This document shows, piece after piece, positions 41,983 through 51,384 of a stretch of DNA of 64,000 nucleotides. The notes beneath the pieces were generated by a model, which saw nothing but the letters and a program-made list of their open reading frames with translations, had not been told where the DNA came from and searched no databases. How positions within the stretch are numbered: position 1 is the stretch's first letter; the number at the start of each line of letters is the position of its first letter. Origin of the DNA: Sphingomonas sp. Leaf357 (GTDB taxonomy: Bacteria; Pseudomonadota; Alphaproteobacteria; Sphingomonadales; Sphingomonadaceae); NCBI RefSeq assembly GCF_001423845.1, contig NZ_LMPM01000001.1:1631398-1695397 (forward strand), written 5' to 3'. The position numbers and the translations under genes are program-made.

Positions 41983-43208
41983 CAGATCATCCCCGATCTG
42001 GCGATCGCGCCCAGGTGATAGGCGCTCGGCTTCGGCGTGCGCGCGAACGTCTCGTAGTCGACATGCACCAGCCCGAAGCGCTCGCCATATCCGCGCGTCC
42101 ATTCGAAATTGTCGAGCAACGACCAGCAGATGTATGAATGCACGTCGATCCCGTCGTCCAGGCACTTGCGTACTTCGCCCAAGGCCGCGTCGAGATAGGC
42201 GATGCGGCGCGTGTCGTCGTCGGTGCACAGGCCGTTTTCGGTGACGTAGATCGGCCGCCCGATCCGTTCGTGCGCGAAGCGGATCGTGCCGCCCAGCGCC
42301 TGCGGACAGAATTCGTAATGCGCGCCGGTCATCTCCGCGCCCTCGGGCGGGGGCAGGCGGCCTTCGGGGCCGACGAGCACGCGGGTATAGGTCTGCACGC
42401 CGATGAAATCGGCATGGCGCGCCGCCTCGATCCAGGGGCCGTACAGCATCTCGATCATCGCCTCGGCCTGGTTGCCTTCGCCCACGCCCTGCACGTCCTG
42501 CATCGTCAGCGTCAGGCCGACCGGGAAGTCGCCCGGCCCGGCCTTCATCGCCGCCATCGCCTTGGCGTGCGCATCCAGCATCACCGGCTCGCTCGTCTCG
42601 ACCGGCGCGAACAGGAGCGAGGAGAAGCGATCCGACCCGCACGCCTTGGCGCACGCCGCCAGCATCGCATCGATCGCCACGCCGACCTGCGGCCCACTAC
42701 GCCTGAGCAGCCCGACGAGGCGCTGGATGTTCGCTTCGTTGAAGGTCGAGGCATAGGAAATCAGGTCGCCCAACCGCGCGGTCGACTTGTCGGCGAAGCG
42801 CGCGAACAGGTCGGCGCCGTCCGCCACCTCGAACCCGCCCCGCGCGGCGAACCAGCGCGGCACGGTGAAATGGTTGTACGTCACCATCGGCTTCAGCCCG
42901 CGCTTGTGGCAGGCTTCCAGCACGCGGCGATAATGGTCCAGTTCGGCGGTCGAGAACACGCCCTCTTCCGGCTCGATCCGTGCCCATTCGATCCCGATGC
43001 GGTGGCAGTTGAAGCCCAGGTCCGCCGCGATCGCGATGTCTTCCTCGTACCGGTTGTAGCTGTCGCATGCGTCGCCGGACGGTTCGGCATAGAGGGAAGG
43101 CGTCACCGTCTCGCACAGCCACGCATCGGAATTGATGTTGTTGCCTTCGCTCTGGTGCGCGGAGATCGCGGTGCCCCACAGGAAACCTTCAGGTACGGAA
43201 ACGGGCAC
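41982..43208 (-). CDS. GH1 family beta-glycosidase
   Basis: 408 aa. GH1 signatures: FLWGTAISAHQSEGNN at the N-terminus, HRIGIEWARIEPEEG, acid/base Glu158 in TFNEAN (usually TFNEP), and nucleophile Glu324 in YVTENG. It is shorter than typical GH1 enzymes (about 450 aa), with a compact middle part. It should hydrolyse a beta-glucoside or related glycoside with retention. No signal peptide is present. The operon with a serine esterase and facing sugar-modifying genes suggests breakdown of an acylated or aryl glycoside after import. Confidence 0.9.
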   Translation of the reverse strand: MPVSVPEGFLWGTAISAHQSEGNNINSDAWLCETVTPSLYAEPSGDACDSYNRYEEDIAIAADLGFNCHRIGIEWARIEPEEGVFSTAELDHYRRVLEACHKRGLKPMVTYNHFTVPRWFAARGGFEVADGADLFARFADKSTARLGDLISYASTFNEANIQRLVGLLRRSGPQVGVAIDAMLAACAKACGSDRFSSLLFAPVETSEPVMLDAHAKAMAAMKAGPGDFPVGLTLTMQDVQGVGEGNQAEAMIEMLYGPWIEAARHADFIGVQTYTRVLVGPEGRLPPPEGAEMTGAHYEFCPQALGGTIRFAHERIGRPIYVTENGLCTDDDTRRIAYLDAALGEVRKCLDDGIDVHSYICWSLLDNFEWTRGYGERFGLVHVDYETFARTPKPSAYHLGAIARSGMI

Positions 43209-43220
43209 GGGATTCTCCAG

Positions 43221-43880
43221 TCAGGTCTTGGATTTGGTTTCGGGAATGGCGGGCGGATCGGTCAGGTCCGGGTAGAAGCGCCGCATCATGTCGGAGAGGA
43301 CGCGGAGCGCGCGGTGCACACCGTCGCTATTGTTCATGAACGTCGCCTCGATCGCGAGCCCGCGTACGGCGGCGACATACAGTTCGTGGATCGCCTCGCC
43401 GTCCGGATGCGGCTTGATGCCCGCAGCACGCACGCGCTCGCCACTCCATTTGTGCGCGCGCACGTCGATCGCGCTCTGCAATTCGCGCAACCGTTCGGCG
43501 AGGCCGGGATCGGAGCGCGAGGCGAGCATGATCTCGATCACCGCGATGCCCGCCGGCCGGCTGATCACGCCCCACATCATCTCGGGCAGGCCGAGCAGGA
43601 ACGCGCCCGGGTCCATCGCCTCGATCGTGCGGGCGTAGAAGGTCGAATCCTGTTCGAACACATGCTCGACCACCGCGATCATCAGGTCGGTCTTGGCCGG
43701 GAATTGGTGAGTCATCGCGCCGCGGCTGACGCCCGCCTCGGCCGCGACGGTCGAAACGGTCGTCGTGCTGTATCCGGTGCGATGGAGGCAGGCGATCGCC
43801 GCCTCGATCAGCTTGGATCGCGTGTCGGCGCTGCGCTCGGCCTGAGGGCGGCGGGGCGGGCGGGGTGTGGGGCTGGTCAT
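43221..43880 (-). CDS. TetR family regulator
   Basis: 219 aa from the ATG at 43880; a longer frame to 43970 is less likely because it runs through the neighbouring intergenic space. The N-terminal HTH has the typical form RSKLIEAAIACLHRTGYSTT and VAAEAGVSRGAMTHQFPAKTDL. The C-terminal ligand domain is helical. It lies 12 bp before the GH1 gene on the same strand and probably controls the glycosidase and receptor operons. Confidence 0.88.
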   Translation of the reverse strand: MTSPTPRPPRRPQAERSADTRSKLIEAAIACLHRTGYSTTTVSTVAAEAGVSRGAMTHQFPAKTDLMIAVVEHVFEQDSTFYARTIEAMDPGAFLLGLPEMMWGVISRPAGIAVIEIMLASRSDPGLAERLRELQSAIDVRAHKWSGERVRAAGIKPHPDGEAIHELYVAAVRGLAIEATFMNNSDGVHRALRVLSDMMRRFYPDLTDPPAIPETKSKT

Positions 43881-43927
43881 GCCCCGCACTCTAGCCACGC
43901 GCGGCGGCGGCACCAGCATTCCTGCGG

Positions 43928-44893
43928 TCATGTCAGGTGGTCCGTCCAGAATGCCGCCATTTCGGCCCACGCCTCGCGGCCTTCGGGCGCGTCGGCGAGC
44001 AGCGACTGGAAGACGTGCGGCATGCCTTCATAAACTTCGAGCCGCGAGGATCGGCCGGCGGCACGCAAGGCACGATGCAGGCGCACGCTGTCGCTGAGCA
44101 GCATTTCGCGCGTGCCGACCTGAATCAGCACCGGCGGATAGCCCTTGGCGAAATCGCCGAACAGCGGCGAGACGAGCGGGTCGGTCAGATCGGCATTCGG
44201 CGCATAGGCATTGCGCGCCAGCAGGCGCACGGTGGAATCGAGATAATCGACCGGTGCCAGCGTGACGGTCGTGTCGCCCTCGCCCGACAGATCGACCACC
44301 GGCGACAGCATGATCACGCCCGCCGGCGGTGCGATGTTCCGATCGCGCAGGAGCAAGGCGGTCGCCGCGACGATGCAGCCGCCCGCCGAATCGCCGAACA
44401 GGCCCATTTTCGAATGGTCCGCGCCGGCGTCGAGCAGCGCGGTCCACACCGCGACGACCTGATCGAGGATCACGTCCCAGGTGCCGCGCGGGGCGAGCGT
44501 GTAATCGACCGAGACGACGCGCCGTCCGCTGGTCGCCGCCGCGAGCGCGCCGCTCAACAGATTGGCGCGCGCCGACCCGGTGACGAACCCGCCGCCATGC
44601 ACGTAGACAATGATGCTCCCGTCATCGGCGTAATCCTTCGGCAGGATATCGAGCGTCGCTACGCCACCCAGCATGCGTTCCGTCGCGACGATGCCCAGCG
44701 CGTCGATCGCCGCCTTGCCGAGTTGCTCCGAAAACACCTCCGCCCGCGCCGCCGCCGCGTCGAAATCCTCCACCGTCTCGGGCACGGGCGGCTGGGGGAT
44801 GTTCGACAGGAAGGCGCGAATGCCCTCCAGCTTGATCCGCGCTTCGGGCGAGACCGAGGCGGCGATGGGGAAGCGGGCGGCGTCGATGTTCAT
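43928..44893 (-). CDS. HSL-family (GDSAG) alpha/beta hydrolase
   Basis: 321 aa. Hormone-sensitive-lipase motifs: oxyanion HGGGF in YVHGGGFVTG, nucleophile in GDSAGG, and a C-terminal YEGMPHVFQ with the His. It follows the second TonB receptor by 15 bp. Family members hydrolyse short acyl esters; acetyl groups on a sugar or aryl ester are plausible targets. No signal peptide is visible, so it acts inside the cell. Confidence 0.88.
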   Translation of the reverse strand: MNIDAARFPIAASVSPEARIKLEGIRAFLSNIPQPPVPETVEDFDAAAARAEVFSEQLGKAAIDALGIVATERMLGGVATLDILPKDYADDGSIIVYVHGGGFVTGSARANLLSGALAAATSGRRVVSVDYTLAPRGTWDVILDQVVAVWTALLDAGADHSKMGLFGDSAGGCIVAATALLLRDRNIAPPAGVIMLSPVVDLSGEGDTTVTLAPVDYLDSTVRLLARNAYAPNADLTDPLVSPLFGDFAKGYPPVLIQVGTREMLLSDSVRLHRALRAAGRSSRLEVYEGMPHVFQSLLADAPEGREAWAEMAAFWTDHLT

Positions 44894-44908
44894 GCTGATC
44901 GCCCTGCG

Positions 44909-47227
44909 TCAGAATTTGGCGTCGAGCGAAACGCCGATCACGCGGCGCGATTCCGGCCCCGAAATCTGCGAGAAGGATTGCGTGTCCAACTGCTGCTGCG
45001 CGGTCGGCGTAGCGAAGCGTACCACCGGGCGATACGTGTCGAACAGGTTCCGTCCGAACACCGACAGGCCATAGCGGTTGTCGTGCGTGCGCAGCCCGAT
45101 CCGCCCGCCGAAGATCGCCGCGGCCGCATTGGTCGCCAGCGGGCTGTACGATGCTTCGAAATTGATCTTCGAGGTGTAGACCACTTCCGCCTGCACGAAG
45201 CCGTCGATCGTGCCCGACACGGGGTGTGCGTATTCGCCGAACCCGGTCACCTTCCAACGCGGCGCGCCGACCAGGCGATTGCCGCCGGCATCGTCCACGC
45301 GTCCGGTACCCACCGTCGTGCAGCCCTGCGCAGTCGTCTGCCCCTGCGAACAGGCGACGAGATAGCCGTTGCCGTATTTCGCATCGTTGTAGAGCAGCCC
45401 GCCGTTCAGCGTCAGACCCGTGACCGGCCGGCCGAGCAGGCTGAGCGACACGCCCTTGGTGGTCAGCTTCGGCGCATTGCCGAAGATGAACGCGCTGACC
45501 GCCGGGTTGAAGAACTGCGCCTGGAAATTGTCGATCCGGTTGTAATAGCCCGCGATGCTGGCGGTCAGGCGGCGGTCGAACAGATCGGCCTTCAGCCCGA
45601 TCTCGCTCGCATGCGGGATTTCCGGCTGCACCAGCAGGGGGATCGCGCCGCTGCCGGTCTGGTCGTTGACCGACGGCCCCTTATAGCCCTTCGTGTAGGT
45701 GCCGTAGAGCATCACGTCGCGCGTCACGTCGAACTGCGCACCGACGCGGTAGGAGAAATAGCTGTCTTTGATCGCGCCGTTGATCGGCGCGATGCTCAGG
45801 ATGCCGGTCAGCGCGCCGGGGACGAGCACCGCGCTGGTATGCGCGCTGACATCTTCATGGCCGTACCGCGCACCCAGCAGGATGCGGATTGCCGGCGTGA
45901 TGTTGACGGTCGCGTTGCCGAACGCGGCATAGCTGTTGGTGATCGAGCTGGTCGTCTGGATCTGGCCGACCGGGCGCGTGGTGCACAGGAAGTTGGCGGT
46001 GGCCGACGATCCGTAGGGGCAGGCGCCGACCAGCGGCAGATCGGCGAAGATCAGGCCGTTCTGCGTGTTCGTGCCGTCCAGCTTGCTGTCGAAATAATAG
46101 AGACCAGCGACATAATCGATGAAGCCGCCCTTGGGCGAGGTCAGGCGGAATTCCTGGCTGAAGTTGCGCACCTTGGTCGGTGAGGAATTGACGTTCAGGC
46201 GGTTGACCGGAACGCTGTCGACATCGGTGCCGTAAGCGAACGACTGGTACGAACGATAGCCGCTGATCGAGGTCAGCGTCGCGCCACCGATCGTCGCGTC
46301 GAACTGGCCGGAGAAACCGTACACCTCCGTCGCGGTGCTGTTGCCGCCATCGGTACAGCCCTGCTGGTTCTCCGGCCCGACCACCACGCCGCACGCCGCG
46401 AGACGGCTGGAAAGCAGGCTGCCGGCGGTGGACTTGTAGACCGTCCACGGCACGCCACCCTTGCTGGTGAACTTGCTGTAATCGCCGATCAGGTTGATCG
46501 CGATATCCGGCGTCGGCTCCCACAGGAAGCGCGCGCGACCGCTCTTGCCCCGGACGCGCAGATAGCTGTCGTCGAAGCGATTGTACTGGTTTTGCGGCGT
46601 CTGGCTGAACGCGCCGGACACGCGCAGGCCGGCATTGCCGGCAATCGGCACGTTGATCACCGCCTGGCCGATATAATTGTTGCGCGACGCGATGTCGGCA
46701 TGGCCCGAGGCCGAGAAGCTGGTGAAGTTCGGCGCGGTCGTCACGATGTTGACCACGCCAGCCGAGGAATTGCGGCCGAACAGGGTGCCCTGCGGCCCCT
46801 CCAGCACTTCGACCCGCGCGATATCGAACAATTGCGGCGGGTTGGTCGATGTGTTGGCGAGCGCGACGCCGTCCACGACGATGCCGACCGACCCTTCCGC
46901 CGAGCGCGCGAACGACAGCGACCCGACACCGCGGATCGACAGCGCGCCGAACGGGCCGGCGGAATTCAGCGACGGCGTGTTGCGTGTCAGGTCGATCACC
47001 TGGGTGATGTTCTGCTTCGTCAGCTGATCGCCGCTGATCACCGTGACCGAGATCGGCACGTCCTGCAGGCGTTCCTCGCGCTTGTTGGCGGTGACGATGA
47101 TGTCGTTGTCGTCCGCCGCCGAGGCAGCGGCGGCCGGGGCCGGTGCGGTCTGGGCGAAAGCGGGGGCCGCAAGCGCGGTCAGCGCGGTCGTGGCGGCGAG
47201 CGTCGCGAGCGTATGAGAAACTTTCAT
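44909..47227 (-). CDS. TonB-dependent receptor (second)
   Basis: 772 aa. The ATG at 47227 is preferred because GGGAGG lies 7 bases upstream; the ATG just before it is closer. Signal peptide with core LATLAATTALTALAAPAFA, then plug DNDIIVTANKREERLQDVP, with LSIRGVGSLSFAR and VEVLEGPQGTLFGRNSSAG. The barrel ends with the expected aromatic residue (DAKF). It is an outer-membrane importer, divergent from the GPH transporter, so the two probably import the same glycoside or oligosaccharide across the two membranes. Confidence 0.9.
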   Translation of the reverse strand: MKVSHTLATLAATTALTALAAPAFAQTAPAPAAAASAADDNDIIVTANKREERLQDVPISVTVISGDQLTKQNITQVIDLTRNTPSLNSAGPFGALSIRGVGSLSFARSAEGSVGIVVDGVALANTSTNPPQLFDIARVEVLEGPQGTLFGRNSSAGVVNIVTTAPNFTSFSASGHADIASRNNYIGQAVINVPIAGNAGLRVSGAFSQTPQNQYNRFDDSYLRVRGKSGRARFLWEPTPDIAINLIGDYSKFTSKGGVPWTVYKSTAGSLLSSRLAACGVVVGPENQQGCTDGGNSTATEVYGFSGQFDATIGGATLTSISGYRSYQSFAYGTDVDSVPVNRLNVNSSPTKVRNFSQEFRLTSPKGGFIDYVAGLYYFDSKLDGTNTQNGLIFADLPLVGACPYGSSATANFLCTTRPVGQIQTTSSITNSYAAFGNATVNITPAIRILLGARYGHEDVSAHTSAVLVPGALTGILSIAPINGAIKDSYFSYRVGAQFDVTRDVMLYGTYTKGYKGPSVNDQTGSGAIPLLVQPEIPHASEIGLKADLFDRRLTASIAGYYNRIDNFQAQFFNPAVSAFIFGNAPKLTTKGVSLSLLGRPVTGLTLNGGLLYNDAKYGNGYLVACSQGQTTAQGCTTVGTGRVDDAGGNRLVGAPRWKVTGFGEYAHPVSGTIDGFVQAEVVYTSKINFEASYSPLATNAAAAIFGGRIGLRTHDNRYGLSVFGRNLFDTYRPVVRFATPTAQQQLDTQSFSQISGPESRRVIGVSLDAKF

Positions 47228-47252
47228 CATCCATCCTCCCATCGACGGTCGT

Positions 47253-47322
47253 GTGCCGCCTGATCGCCGAGTCGATATCACAACTTTACAGAACGTACAT
47301 CCTTTTTGTTGTTTGGCGGCAC
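47253..47322. promoter_or_regulatory. Divergent promoter with GTGCCGCC/GGCGGCAC inverted repeat
   Basis: The half-sites GTGCCGCC (47253-47260) and GGCGGCAC (47315-47322) face each other 54 bp apart between the second TonB receptor and the GPH transporter gene. The AT-richer middle (GTACATCCTTTTTGTTG) could hold promoters. Looping by a regulator such as the nearby TetR protein is possible. Confidence 0.4.
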
Positions 47323-47371
47323 AAGCGTGCTACAGACGATCGCAACGAGAACGATAAAATCGGAGAGCGAC

Positions 47372-48895
47372 ATGCAGGACGGTGGCGATATGCCCATGCC
47401 GGGGACGGCGGCGGTTGCGGCAGGCGGGGGCCGAGCCATGCCGCCGCTGCGATTCGGCACCAAGATCGCCTATTCCAGCGGCGCCCTGCTCGACGGGATC
47501 GCCAATCAGGCGGTCAACATCTTCATCTTCTTCTACGTCACCGCCGTATGCGGCGTGCCGGGGGCATTGGCCGGCGTCGCGCTGGCGGCGGGTCTGGTGG
47601 TCGATGCGGTGGTCGATCCGCTGATCGGTTCGCTGTCTGACGGATGGCAATCGCGCGTCGGGCGGCGGCTGCCGTTCATGATCGTCGGGGCCCCATTCAC
47701 CGCGCTGTTCATGGTGCTGATCTTCTCGCTGCCCGCGGCCTTGTCGGGCATGGCGTTGTTCGCCTGGCTCACCTTCCTGTCGATCGGGCTGCGCGTCTCG
47801 ATCTCGCTGTTCCTGCTGCCGTTCAACGCGGTCGGCGCGGAGCTGAGCGACGATTATGCCGAACGCTCGTCGATCGCGGCGTGGCGCTGGGGCTTCGCGA
47901 TGCTCGGCGCGCTGATCGCGATCGTCATGGGCTTCGGTATCTTCCTCGGCGGGGAGGGCGGCCTGTCGCGCCGCGCCAGCTATGCCCCGTTCGCGCTCAG
48001 CGCCGCGTTGGTCGGAATGGTCGGCGCCGCGATCGCCGTCCGCGCGTTGCTGACGATGCGCGACCGCCAGCATCCGCCGGTGACGAACGATGGTGCGATG
48101 CACGTCCGCCTGGTGCGCGAATTGGGCGAGGTGTTTCGCAACCAGAGCTTCCGCACGTTGTTCGTCGGCGCATTGCTGCTGTTCACCTCGCTCAGCATCC
48201 ACGCGACGCTCGGGCTGCACGCCAACACCTATTTCTGGCGCATGTCGCCGGGGCAGATGCAGGCGGTGACGCTGTCGCTGTTCGGTGGTCTGCTGCTCGG
48301 CGCACCGCTGGCCGGGCCGTTCCTGAAGTTCATGGAAAAGCGCACCGTATTGCTGATCGGCATGGCCGGCCTCGCTCTGGCCTTCTCGATCCCAGCGACG
48401 CTGCGGCTGCTCGGCCTGTTCCCGTTCACCGGGACGACGATGGTCGCGATCCTGTCGGCGACCGTGGTGGTCGGCGGCGCGCTGATGGCCGCCGCCGCCA
48501 TCGCCTTCGCCTCGATGATGGCGGACGCCGCGGACGAGCACGAACATCTATTCGGCGCGCGACGTGAGGGGCTGTACTTCGCCGGCTGGGCATTCGCCAG
48601 CAAGGCGGCGGCCGGGTTCGGTTCGCTCGTCTCCGGCATCGCGCTGCAGGCGATCGGGTTCAAGAGCGGGGGCGAGGCGGCGGCGGCAGCGGCCAAGCTG
48701 TCGCCCGCCACGATCGACTGGATCGGCGCGATCTACGGCCCGGGTGCCAGCCTGCTCGCGCTGGCGGCGGCATCCACCTGTCTGTTCTACCGCCTCGACG
48801 CGAAGAAGCATGCCCGCATCCTGACCGAACTCGATCAACGCCGTGCCATCGCCTCGGCCACCGCGGTCGCCGCCGCCGCGCCGCTCGCCGCATGA
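47372..48895 (+). CDS. GPH family sugar:cation symporter
   Basis: 507 aa from the ATG at 47372 with GGAGAG upstream; a start at 47306 would lie in the promoter. It has about 12 membrane segments, and the loop VDAVVDPLIGSLSDGWQSRVG then RRLPFM is the GPH/MelB motif. It would import a glycoside or oligosaccharide with Na+ or H+. The Gfo/Idh/MocA oxidoreductase gene overlaps its stop (ATGA), followed by a GH130-like gene, so all three act together. Confidence 0.87.
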   Translation: MQDGGDMPMPGTAAVAAGGGRAMPPLRFGTKIAYSSGALLDGIANQAVNIFIFFYVTAVCGVPGALAGVALAAGLVVDAVVDPLIGSLSDGWQSRVGRRLPFMIVGAPFTALFMVLIFSLPAALSGMALFAWLTFLSIGLRVSISLFLLPFNAVGAELSDDYAERSSIAAWRWGFAMLGALIAIVMGFGIFLGGEGGLSRRASYAPFALSAALVGMVGAAIAVRALLTMRDRQHPPVTNDGAMHVRLVRELGEVFRNQSFRTLFVGALLLFTSLSIHATLGLHANTYFWRMSPGQMQAVTLSLFGGLLLGAPLAGPFLKFMEKRTVLLIGMAGLALAFSIPATLRLLGLFPFTGTTMVAILSATVVVGGALMAAAAIAFASMMADAADEHEHLFGARREGLYFAGWAFASKAAAGFGSLVSGIALQAIGFKSGGEAAAAAAKLSPATIDWIGAIYGPGASLLALAAASTCLFYRLDAKKHARILTELDQRRAIASATAVAAAAPLAA

Positions 48896-50073
48896 CGACC
48901 GCGATCGGCATCATCGGCTGCGGCATGGTCAGCCATGCCTATCTCGGCACGATCGTGCGCGCGCCCGAATTGCGGCTGAAGGCCTTGGCCAGCCGGACGA
49001 TGGCGTCGGCGGAAACGCAGGCGGCGCGCTACGGCGGCACCGCGATGCGCGTCGCGGACCTGCTCGCCGATCCGGAGATTGCGGTCGTCGTCAATCTCGC
49101 GCCACCGGGCGTGCATCATGCGATCGGGCGGCAGGTGCTGGCGGCGGGCAAGCACCTCTACAGCGAGAAACCCTTCGCGACCCGGCTGGAGGACGCGCAC
49201 GACCTGCTCGCCTTGGCCGAAGCGCGCGGGCTGCGGATCGGCTGCGCGCCGGACACCTTTCTTGGGGGCGGCAACCAGGCGGCCCGGCGACTGATCGATG
49301 CCGGCGCGATCGGCACCGTCACCGGTGGTGCGATCGCATTCGGCACGCACGGCATGGAAGGCTGGCACCCCGATCCCGCCTTCTTCTACGCGCGCGGCGG
49401 CGGACCGCTGCTCGATATCGGGCCATATTATGTGACCCAGCTCGTCAACCTGCTCGGGCCGGTCGCCGAGGTGATCGCGATCGGCACGCGACCCCGCGCC
49501 ACGCGTACCGCCACCGCCCCCGGCCGGGCAGGCGAGATCATCGCGGTCGCGGTGCCGACCACCGTCAACGGCGCGATCCTGTTCGAAAGCGGCGCGAACG
49601 TCTCGCTCGCCATGTCGTGGGACGTGACCCAGCATGGCCGCCGCCCGATCGAACTCTACGGAACCACCGGTGCGATGCAGGCCCCCGATCCCAACCAGTT
49701 CGGCGGCGTCCCGCGCCTCGCGGATGGCGAGGGCGAGTGGATCGCGACCGGCGACGAGCCGCCACGGCGCAAGCTCGATTCCGCGACGATCGTCCGGGCC
49801 CTGCAGGCGATCGGGCAGGGGATCGATCCGCTGACCGGCGAGCCGATCTCCGCCACTACGACCCTGGGCTTCGGCGACCTGCGCGGCCTCGGCCTGCGCG
49901 ATCTCGTCGCTGCGATCAACGAAGGCCGCGAGCCCCGCGCGAGCGGCCGTCTTGCCGTGCACGTCCTCGAAACCCTGCTCGCGCTCGAAGCGTCGGCCGA
50001 CGGTGGCGGCCGCATCCGCATCCGCTCGACCGTCGAGCGCCCCGAGCCCATGCCCGCTGGAGACGCATTGTGA
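48892..50073 (+). CDS. Gfo/Idh/MocA family oxidoreductase
   Basis: 393 aa. N-terminal NAD(P) motif GIIGCGMVSHAYLG, then EKPFATRLEDA with the catalytic Lys in EKP, and a C-terminal substrate domain with DIGPYYVTQLVNLLG. These enzymes oxidise or reduce sugars, often at C3 of glycosides. It overlaps genes on both sides (ATGA and GTGA). With a GH130-like enzyme and a GPH transporter, a role in glycoside breakdown by oxidation is plausible. Confidence 0.87.
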   Translation: MTTAIGIIGCGMVSHAYLGTIVRAPELRLKALASRTMASAETQAARYGGTAMRVADLLADPEIAVVVNLAPPGVHHAIGRQVLAAGKHLYSEKPFATRLEDAHDLLALAEARGLRIGCAPDTFLGGGNQAARRLIDAGAIGTVTGGAIAFGTHGMEGWHPDPAFFYARGGGPLLDIGPYYVTQLVNLLGPVAEVIAIGTRPRATRTATAPGRAGEIIAVAVPTTVNGAILFESGANVSLAMSWDVTQHGRRPIELYGTTGAMQAPDPNQFGGVPRLADGEGEWIATGDEPPRRKLDSATIVRALQAIGQGIDPLTGEPISATTTLGFGDLRGLGLRDLVAAINEGREPRASGRLAVHVLETLLALEASADGGGRIRIRSTVERPEPMPAGDAL

Positions 50074-51179
50074 CCGACCCCGCCCATCCGTTGCCCGATT
50101 GGGCGCTCGGCCCGTTCTCGGTTCCAAGGCGCCTGCTGGAGGACCGCGCCGACGTGACCTTCACCTGTGCCGTCTCCGGCCGGCCGGTCGCCTGGGCCTC
50201 GAAGGACGTTTTCAATCCGGCCGCGATCGTGCACGATGGCCGCATCTGCCTGCTGGTGCGCGGCGAGGATCATGTCGGGCGCTATGCCGGCACTTCGCGC
50301 ATCGGTCTGGCGACGAGTCGCGACGGCCACCATTTCGAGCTGGAGCCCGAACCCGTCCTCGCCCCCGGCAACGATCGCTGGCAGGCGTGGGAATGGCCCG
50401 GCGGCATCGAGGATCCGCGCGTCGTCGCGGCGCCGGACGGCGGCTATGTCTGCACCTATACCGCGTTTGACGGAAAGGTCGGCTGCCTGTTCGTCGCTAC
50501 CTCGGACGATCTGCGCACCTGGACCAAGCACGGCCCGGCCTTTGCGCAGACTCCCTATGTCCGCCGCCCGACCAAGGCCGGAGCGATCGTCACCGAACTG
50601 AGGGATGGCGCACTGGTCGCGGCGCGGATCGACGGCCGATACTGGATGTATTGGGGGGAGGGCATCGTCTACGCCGCCACCTCCGACGATCTGATCCGCT
50701 GGACGCCGGTCGAGACCGACGCCGCGCCCGATCGCTACCTCACCTGGGATCCGGATGCCCGCGACGGCGCGGGCTGGTGGCAGCTCGATCGCGTCGCCGT
50801 GCCGCAGGGCCTGCTCCATATCGCCGGCCCGCGCCGCCACCGCTTCGATTCGATGTTGACCGAACCCGGCCCGCCCGCCTTGCTCACCAAGGCCGGGATC
50901 GTGCTGATCTATAACGGTGCCAATCATTTCGAGGCCGGCGCGGAGGGCATTCCGCCCGGTGCCTATCAGCCCGGACAGCTGCTGCTCGACGCCAAGGATC
51001 CCACCGCCGTCATCGCCCGGCTGACCGACCCGTTCCTGCGCATCGACCCGGCCGAGGCGCAGGGTCAGGTCGGCAACGTCTGTTTCGCCGAAGGGCTGGT
51101 CGCGTTCCGGGATCGCTGGTGGCTGTATGTCGGCTTGGCGGATTCTCGCCTGGGGGTGGCGACGGCTCCGCTGGGATAG
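50070..51179 (+). CDS. GH130-like glycoside phosphorylase/hydrolase
   Basis: 369 aa with a GTG start overlapping the oxidoreductase stop (GTGA). The five-bladed propeller pattern of GH130 is visible: FNPAAIVHDGRICLLVRGED, SRIGLATSRDG, and the catalytic Asp115 in GGIEDPRVV, with an aromatic GIVLIYNGAN late. GH130 enzymes act on beta-mannosides as phosphorylases or hydrolases. Whether this one uses phosphate cannot be judged by eye. No signal peptide; cytoplasmic, after import by the GPH transporter. Confidence 0.78.
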   Translation: MTDPAHPLPDWALGPFSVPRRLLEDRADVTFTCAVSGRPVAWASKDVFNPAAIVHDGRICLLVRGEDHVGRYAGTSRIGLATSRDGHHFELEPEPVLAPGNDRWQAWEWPGGIEDPRVVAAPDGGYVCTYTAFDGKVGCLFVATSDDLRTWTKHGPAFAQTPYVRRPTKAGAIVTELRDGALVAARIDGRYWMYWGEGIVYAATSDDLIRWTPVETDAAPDRYLTWDPDARDGAGWWQLDRVAVPQGLLHIAGPRRHRFDSMLTEPGPPALLTKAGIVLIYNGANHFEAGAEGIPPGAYQPGQLLLDAKDPTAVIARLTDPFLRIDPAEAQGQVGNVCFAEGLVAFRDRWWLYVGLADSRLGVATAPLG

Positions 51180-51338
51180 GTGCTGTCCTTCAGGGGCGCA
51201 GGGGACGGAAGGCGATGCCTGCCGATCGATCGGCACGGCTTGGAGCCGGAGGATGGCAGACCGCTTTACCTGTCGGGAAAAATTACACCCTGTATATGGT
51301 CAAGCGGAATACCGAACTATCTCAACGGTTTGGTTAAC

Positions 51339-51353
51339 TGGCACGCATCATGC
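51339..51353 (+). promoter_or_regulatory. Sigma-54 (-24/-12) promoter
   Basis: TGGCACGCATCATGC: TGGCACG matches the -24 consensus fully, GG and GC are separated by 10 bp, and TGC matches the -12 element. PrsR, a sigma-54 activator, is encoded about 4 kb away. No clear gene lies just downstream on the plus strand, apart from an unconvincing frame starting at 51370 and possible small RNAs. Confidence 0.6.
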
Positions 51354-51384
51354 GTCACGCAAGTGCAATATGGGAAATGGAAAT

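Noticed and set aside
42138..46183. Two long plus-strand frames opposite the GH1, TetR, HSL and TonB genes
   Set aside because: Shadow frames; the minus strand encodes proteins with intact catalytic motifs and good ribosome binding sites.
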